63,673 bases of DNA from Streptococcus agalactiae ATCC 13813 (GTDB lineage: Bacteria; Bacillota; Bacilli; Lactobacillales; Streptococcaceae), in NCBI RefSeq assembly GCF_000186445.1, contig NZ_GL636070.1, forward strand, positions 410,200-473,872. The letters run 5' to 3'. The notes beneath the pieces were generated by a model. The model did no database searches, was not told the DNA's origin, and was given only the letters and a program-made list of their open reading frames with translations. A program made the translations under genes and the position numbers. How positions within the stretch are numbered: position 1 is the first letter of the stretch; each line of letters begins with the position of its first letter. Shown in pieces: positions 59,264-63,673 of the stretch.

Positions 59264-59294
59264 GTTTTTAATAAAAGAAATATTATTCAGTAGT

Positions 59295-59323
59295 GACTAT
59301 TACAAAATAATAGTCTTGTTTTT
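59295..59323 (+). terminator. Threonine aldolase terminator
   Basis: GACTATTA-CAAAA-TAATAGTC stem-loop followed by TTGTTTTT. Confidence 0.8.
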
Positions 59324-59363
59324 GGGAATTAACTAAAAGAATTTTATCAGTATTTATAATAAT

Positions 59364-59397
59364 AAAAAGCTCGGTATCTTGGCATACCGGGCTTTTT
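59364..59397. terminator. Bidirectional terminator between convergent genes
   Basis: A 14-pair stem AAAAAGCTCGGTAT/ATACCGGGCTTTTT (one wobble) with a six-base loop. It can end rpsN on the minus strand and catch read-through from the aldolase gene. The remaining ~225 bases to rpsN are AT-rich and show no gene or clear motif. Confidence 0.85.
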
Positions 59398-59624
59398 GAA
59401 AATAAATAAATTGGCATCTATGATTTGAGATAAGAAAAATTTTTTCATCTTTTATTATTAGTCATTTAAGGATTGATGAGATCCTACATTCCTATGATAA
59501 TAAAATTTTGAAGAAGTTTGTAATAGCTGAGTAAATACTCAACAGATTAAATAATTACAATGTATTAACTACTCGTCCACACTCAATAGAATAGTCATAA
59601 AAAGTAACTATTTGTCTTCACGAA

Positions 59625-59894
59625 TTACCAGCTTGCTTTTTTAATGCCAGGAATTTGGCCTTTGTAAGCTAGGTTACGGAAGTTAATACGACTCATACCG
59701 AATTTACGCATGTAAGCGTGAGGACGGCCATCGATTAAATCACGATTTTTAAGTCGGTTAGGGTTAGAATCTTTAGGAAGTTTACGAAGTGCTTCGTAAT
59801 CACCCTTTTCTTTTAACTCACGACGTAGTTCAGCATATTGTTCTACGAGTTTTTGCTGTTTTTGAAATTTAGCAATTTTTGATTTCTTAGCCAT
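59625..59894 (-). CDS. rpsN: 30S ribosomal protein S14, zinc-independent (C-minus) form
   Basis: An 89-aa S14 of the long type. It contains no cysteine at all, so the CxxC zinc ribbon of the main Firmicute S14 is absent. The family signature [17 protein letters not shown] is present. Such paralogues replace the zinc form under zinc starvation and are repressed by AdcR/Zur; AdcR-like boxes lie just downstream of its promoter. Confidence 0.95.
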   Translation of the reverse strand: MAKKSKIAKFQKQQKLVEQYAELRRELKEKGDYEALRKLPKDSNPNRLKNRDLIDGRPHAYMRKFGMSRINFRNLAYKGQIPGIKKASW

Positions 59895-59944
59895 GATTTC
59901 TCCTTTCCCAAAAAGATTTTTCTATCCCAAAACAGGGTGCCTAG

Positions 59945-59967
59945 TTAACTGGTAATTAACCAGTAAA
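59945..59967. promoter_or_regulatory. Two adjoining AdcR-like boxes controlling rpsN
   Basis: TTAACTGGTAAT (59945-59956) and TTAACCAGTAAA (59956-59967) resemble the AdcR consensus TTAACYRGTTAA with two and one mismatches. They lie immediately downstream of the predicted rpsN start, a repressing position. Confidence 0.7.
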
Positions 59968-59981
59968 CAAGACATGATTCT

Positions 59982-60009
59982 ATTATACTCTTTTCAGCTA
60001 AGAATGCAA
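59982..60009 (-). promoter_or_regulatory. rpsN promoter
   Basis: On the minus strand TTGCAT (complement of 60004-60009), 16-base spacer, TATAAT (complement of 59982-59987). Confidence 0.75.
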
Positions 60010-60017
60010 GGAAAATG

Positions 60018-60029
60018 TTAACTGGATAA
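60018..60029. promoter_or_regulatory. Third AdcR-like box, between divergent promoters
   Basis: TTAACTGGATAA differs from TTAACYRGTTAA at one base. It lies just upstream of the rpsN -35 and near the -35 zone of the DUF4931 gene, so it could regulate both. Confidence 0.6.
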
Positions 60030-60055
60030 GTATTATATTGTAATGGTGATGAATG

Positions 60056-60064
60056 TGTTACAAT
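60056..60064 (+). promoter_or_regulatory. Extended -10 of the DUF4931 gene, possible leaderless start
   Basis: TGT-TACAAT (hexamer 60059-60064) ends six bases before the ATG at 60071. Transcription should begin at or within a base or two of that ATG, and no Shine-Dalgarno sequence is present. Confidence 0.5.
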
Positions 60065-60070
60065 AACAGT

Positions 60071-60835
60071 ATGAATGAAAGATATATCCGATTTAACCCT
60101 AATATCGCGAAACAAAAACCCAGTAATAAAGACAAATGTCCATTTTGTGATAAAAGCCAATTAGGAAAAATCCTAGACGTGAAAGACGATATGATCTGGG
60201 TAGAAAATAAATACCCAACTTTAGAAGAAACCTATCAAACATTGGTGATTGAATCAAATGATCACAATGGGGATATTTCAGTTTATAGTGAGTCAAAGAT
60301 GCGCCAATTGTTAGATTATCTTTTGTCAAAATGGCAATTAATGGAAGAAAGTGGTCATTACCGTTCGGTCGTTCTTTATCGAAATTTTGGGCCCTTATCT
60401 GGAGGAAGTTTACGACATCCTCATAGCCAAATTGTTGGCTTAAAAAACGTAGATGCTTATGAAACGTTGAACTTAGATTGGTTTGATGGTATCGAGGTTT
60501 GTTCGGAAACGAGTCAACAAGCAGAGATTAGTATTGCCAATCGTCCTATGCTTGATTTCACAGAGTTCACAATTAAAGTATCCAAATTGGAAAACGCTAT
60601 TTTGATTGCAGATAGTTTACCAATTTTGTGTCATTATATTTTAAATGAATTCTTGGGAGGGCGCTGTAAATCTTATAATCTCTTTTTCTATAAGCATGAT
60701 GGGGGTCTTATTTGTAAAATTGTTCCTCGTTTTATAGTATCCCCTTATCAGATTGGGTATGCTATTCATCAGGTAAATTTACCAGATGAATTGGAAAAAA
60801 TCAAAGAAGCCTTAAGAGCCAAATATTATCTTTAA
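60071..60835 (+). CDS. DUF4931 protein, HIT/GalT-like fold
   Basis: A 254-aa protein with a GalT-type HIT motif, RHPHSQIVGL (His116, His118), and an N-terminal CPFC pair (23-26) that resembles the zinc ligands of galactose-1-phosphate uridylyltransferase. It is shorter than GalT and probably a nucleotidyl transferase or hydrolase of unknown substrate. A start at 60053 would place the -10 box inside the gene, so 60071 is chosen. It is divergent from the zinc-starvation S14 and shares an AdcR-like box with it. Confidence 0.75.
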   Translation: MNERYIRFNPNIAKQKPSNKDKCPFCDKSQLGKILDVKDDMIWVENKYPTLEETYQTLVIESNDHNGDISVYSESKMRQLLDYLLSKWQLMEESGHYRSVVLYRNFGPLSGGSLRHPHSQIVGLKNVDAYETLNLDWFDGIEVCSETSQQAEISIANRPMLDFTEFTIKVSKLENAILIADSLPILCHYILNEFLGGRCKSYNLFFYKHDGGLICKIVPRFIVSPYQIGYAIHQVNLPDELEKIKEALRAKYYL

Positions 60836-60844
60836 ATTCTATAT

Positions 60845-60872
60845 AAAAAAGCTGACGGAATTGTTCAGCTTT
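60845..60872 (-). terminator. Terminator of the HI0933-like flavoprotein gene
   Basis: AAAGCTGA/TCAGCTTT stem. On the minus strand it runs into a T6 tail; on the plus strand the tail is weak. Confidence 0.8.
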
Positions 60873-60878
60873 CATGTA

Positions 60879-62060
<1,182 letters not shown>

Positions 62061-62100
62061 CTAGCATATAAATAGAGAAATAGACGTCAAAATGTCTTGT

Positions 62101-62153
62101 TTGACACTTTAAGTTGACAGTAAATTGACACTAGATTAGGATTGTGATATTCT
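62101..62153 (+). promoter_or_regulatory. rocS promoter region with three TTGACA repeats
   Basis: TTGACA occurs at 62101-62106, 62114-62119 and 62125-62130. The last one pairs with an extended -10 TGA-TATTCT (62148-62153) at a 17-base spacing. The two upstream copies could be repeats of a regulator site. Confidence 0.6.
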
Positions 62154-62185
62154 TTTATAAGAAAATCAGTACAAAAGAGGAAGTT

Positions 62186-62722
62186 ATGACAGTTGAAAAG
62201 ACGGTTAGTGAATTAGCTGAAATTTTAGGGGTTAGTCGTCAAGCGATGAATAACAGAGTTAAAACACTCCCTGAAGAATGTGTGGAAAAGAATAGTAAAG
62301 GCGTTACAGTTGTTAATCGTGATGGCTTGATTAAATTGGAAGAAATCTATAAAAAAACTATTTTGGAAGAGGAACCAATTGATGAAGAAGCATCAAGACG
62401 AGAACTTTTAGAAATTCTCGTTGATGAGAAGAATACTGAAATCACACGTTTATATGAACAGTTAAAAGCAAAAGATATTCAGATTGCTTCAAAAGACGAG
62501 CAGTTACATGTAAAAGATATTCAAATAGCAGAGAAAGATAAGCAATTAGATCAACAACAGCAATTGACTTTAACTGCTATGGAAGATACGCAACGTCTGC
62601 AACTTGAGTTAAATGAAGCTAAAGCAGAGGTTGAGGAGATTCAAGAAGCCAAAGAAGAAAAAATTCAAGAATTAGAAGCTGTTAAAAAAAATTTCTTTGG
62701 ACGTTTCTTCAATAAAAAATAG
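62186..62722 (+). CDS. rocS: Regulator of chromosome segregation RocS (DUF536)
   Basis: A 178-aa protein. N-terminal helix-turn-helix (EKTVSELAEILGVSRQAMNN), then a long coiled coil with an internal repeat (KDIQIA-KD-QL occurs twice), and a C-terminal amphipathic helix KKNFFGRFFNKK for membrane contact. This is the RocS layout from S. pneumoniae, which links DNA to the membrane and to capsule/division proteins. A GAGGAAG site sets the start; the 14-residue upstream extension has no ribosome-binding site. Confidence 0.85.
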   Translation: MTVEKTVSELAEILGVSRQAMNNRVKTLPEECVEKNSKGVTVVNRDGLIKLEEIYKKTILEEEPIDEEASRRELLEILVDEKNTEITRLYEQLKAKDIQIASKDEQLHVKDIQIAEKDKQLDQQQQLTLTAMEDTQRLQLELNEAKAEVEEIQEAKEEKIQELEAVKKNFFGRFFNKK

Positions 62723-62725
62723 AAT

Positions 62726-62755
62726 AAAAGCGTAAGGAGTTTCCTTGCGCTTTTT
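62726..62755 (+). terminator. Terminator between rocS and the exonuclease gene
   Basis: A 13-pair stem AAAAGCGTAAGGA/TCCTTGCGCTTTT (one wobble), loop GTT, tail TTTTT. The ribosome-binding site AGGAG of the next gene begins right after it. Confidence 0.85.
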
Positions 62756-62765
62756 AGGAGAAATA

Positions 62766-63353
62766 ATGAAACAATTACAAGAATATATAGCTTTTGATTT
62801 AGAGTTTAACACGGTTGGTGAGCATAGCCACATTATTCAAGTGTCGGCCGTTAAATATTCTAATCATCAAGAGATTGCTTTATTTGATACTTATGTTCAC
62901 ACAAAAGTTCCATTACAAAGCTTTATTAATGGTTTAACAGGTATTACAGCTAGAGATATTATAGGGGCTCCTAAAATTGAGACAGTTTTGACAGACTTTC
63001 AGAGTTTTGTTGGAGACACACCGCTGATTGGTTATAATGGGCATAAATCGGATTTACCTCTTTTAGTTGAAAATGGTTTGGATCTAACTAGTCAATATCA
63101 GGTGGACTTATATGATGAAGCTTTTGTGAGACGCAGTACAGATTTAAATGGTATTGTCAACCTTAAATTGACTACTGTTGCTGATTTTTTAGGAATAAAG
63201 GGTAAAGCACATAATAGCTTAGAGGATGCCCGCATGACTGCGCGTGTTTATGAAAAATTTCTGGACTTGGATGAAAATAAAATCTATTTAAAACAGCAAA
63301 AAGAGGTAGCAGTTGATAGCCCATTTGCGACTTTAGGAAATTTGTTTGATTAA
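62766..63353 (+). CDS. DnaQ-like 3'-5' exonuclease domain protein
   Basis: A 195-aa DEDDh exonuclease. Exo I is IAFDLEFNT, Exo II GYNGHKSDLPLL, Exo III with catalytic His is AHNSLEDARMTA. It lacks polymerase-III-binding extras, so it is a stand-alone proofreading or RNA/DNA-trimming enzyme of unknown substrate. The start 62766 is fixed by AGGAG directly upstream; the longer reading overlaps the terminator. Confidence 0.88.
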   Translation: MKQLQEYIAFDLEFNTVGEHSHIIQVSAVKYSNHQEIALFDTYVHTKVPLQSFINGLTGITARDIIGAPKIETVLTDFQSFVGDTPLIGYNGHKSDLPLLVENGLDLTSQYQVDLYDEAFVRRSTDLNGIVNLKLTTVADFLGIKGKAHNSLEDARMTARVYEKFLDLDENKIYLKQQKEVAVDSPFATLGNLFD

Positions 63354-63397
63354 TTGTTGTAGTTTTATTTAAAGTTAAAAATACTTAGCGTTATTAC

Positions 63398-63428
63398 TTG
63401 CTTATTACCTTAGGTCATTTGATATAGT
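63398..63428 (+). promoter_or_regulatory. MerR-type promoter with 19-base spacer
   Basis: TTGCTT (63398-63403) and TATAGT (63423-63428) are 19 bases apart, the overlong spacing typical of promoters twisted open by MerR proteins. ACCT-T-AGGT (63407-63415) is a dyad in the spacer. A separate 10-bp inverted repeat, ATATAGTAAA/TTTACTATAT, spans 63422-63462. Confidence 0.55.
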
Positions 63429-63479
63429 AAAGGTGTTTCTGATAAAGAAGTGTTTACTATATTAAAGGAGGTGTGAAAC

Positions 63480-63673
63480 ATGTCAGAAAAATATTCCACT
63501 GGTGACTTAGCTAAAGAAGCAGGAGTTACTGTTCGTACTGTTCAGTACTATGACAAAAGAGGAATTTTATCCCCATCAGAACTATCTGAAGGAGGTAGGA
63601 GGGTTTATAGTATTGCTGATTTAGAAAAGCTTAGACAAATTATTTATTTACGAGATTTAGATTTTTCAATTCC
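63480..63673 (+). CDS. MerR-family transcriptional regulator (cut by the window end)
   Basis: The first 64 residues are present. The helix-turn-helix YSTGDLAKEAGVTVRTVQYYD and the wing GRRVYSIADLEKLRQII are typical of the MerR superfamily, TipA/multidrug-type subgroup. AAAGGAGG precedes the ATG. The effector domain and target genes are outside the window; a promoter with a 19-base spacer suggests autoregulation. Confidence 0.88.
   Translation, partial: MSEKYSTGDLAKEAGVTVRTVQYYDKRGILSPSELSEGGRRVYSIADLEKLRQIIYLRDLDFSI

Overview
ORGANISM. This is a low-GC Firmicute chromosome segment that reads as a Streptococcus of the pyogenic group and is most like Streptococcus agalactiae. The pointers are dltR-dltS directly upstream of dltXABCD, an L. 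lactis-type fused glycine-betaine permease/receptor (OpuABC), GlnR-GlnA, RocS, the RNA polymerase epsilon gene paired with RNase J1, and a CHAP-domain secreted protein. The species call is inference from gene content and protein likeness, not from a search. No rRNA, tRNA, CRISPR array, IS element or phage gene was found. LAYOUT. (1) 1-19400 is a sugar-acid catabolism island. A complete anaerobic L-ascorbate operon (ulaABCDEF plus a transaldolase-like aldolase) is followed by a LacI-type repressor. Next comes a second, poorly characterised operon: an unknown 339-aa protein, a 2-hydroxyacid dehydrogenase, a GatC-like PTS IIC without its own IIA/IIB, an amidohydrolase, an FGGY kinase and a sugar isomerase. 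The island ends with a PRD regulator, ulaG and phosphoketolase. Xylulose-5-phosphate made by the Ula enzymes is the substrate of the phosphoketolase. ulaA and ulaG are 16 kb apart but share one promoter architecture. (2) 19400-24700 holds osmoprotectant uptake (opuAA-opuABC, with a BusR-type operator), a YjiH-family membrane protein and a solitary rpmH. (3) 25000-31400 is the lipoteichoic acid D-alanylation locus dltRS-dltXABCD. (4) 31490-33870 is a compact four-gene cassette that looks like a type VII secretion lipase toxin of reverse domain order (S. aureus TslA-like), with a membrane-anchored DUF1310-like candidate immunity protein and two small helical partner proteins. (5) 34050-37070 is an unusual junction. 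tatD is fused in frame to rnmV, an Abi_C-like gene is inserted before ksgA, and the flanking halves of rnmV and ksgA are visibly GC-richer than their surroundings, which suggests import by homologous recombination. (6) 37070-63670 is core genome: rlmA, rsgA-rpe-thiN-rmuC-yhaM, purR, rpsL-rpsG-fusA, gap, an acid phosphatase lipoprotein, pgk, glnRA, the CHAP protein, rnjA/rpoY, tsaB-rimI-tsaD, threonine aldolase, a zinc-independent S14 with AdcR-type sites, a DUF4931 protein, an HI0933-like flavoprotein, rocS, a DnaQ-like exonuclease and a truncated merR. REGULATION read from the DNA: paired operators upstream of the LacI-controlled operon; a cre site inside the ulaA promoter; an exact AAGTGAC-N22-GTCACTT BusR motif in front of opuAA; two PurBoxes built into the arms of the yhaM terminator at the purR promoter; a GlnR box inside a terminator hairpin that also carries the glnR -35; and three AdcR-like boxes between rpsN and the DUF4931 gene. 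CANDIDATES FOR NOVELTY: the reverse-order lipase cassette, the Abi-like insertion with tatD-rnmV fusion, the orphan-IIC/kinase operon, the shared ulaA/ulaG activator element, and a one-base frameshift in an A7 tract that detaches the RmuC membrane anchor.
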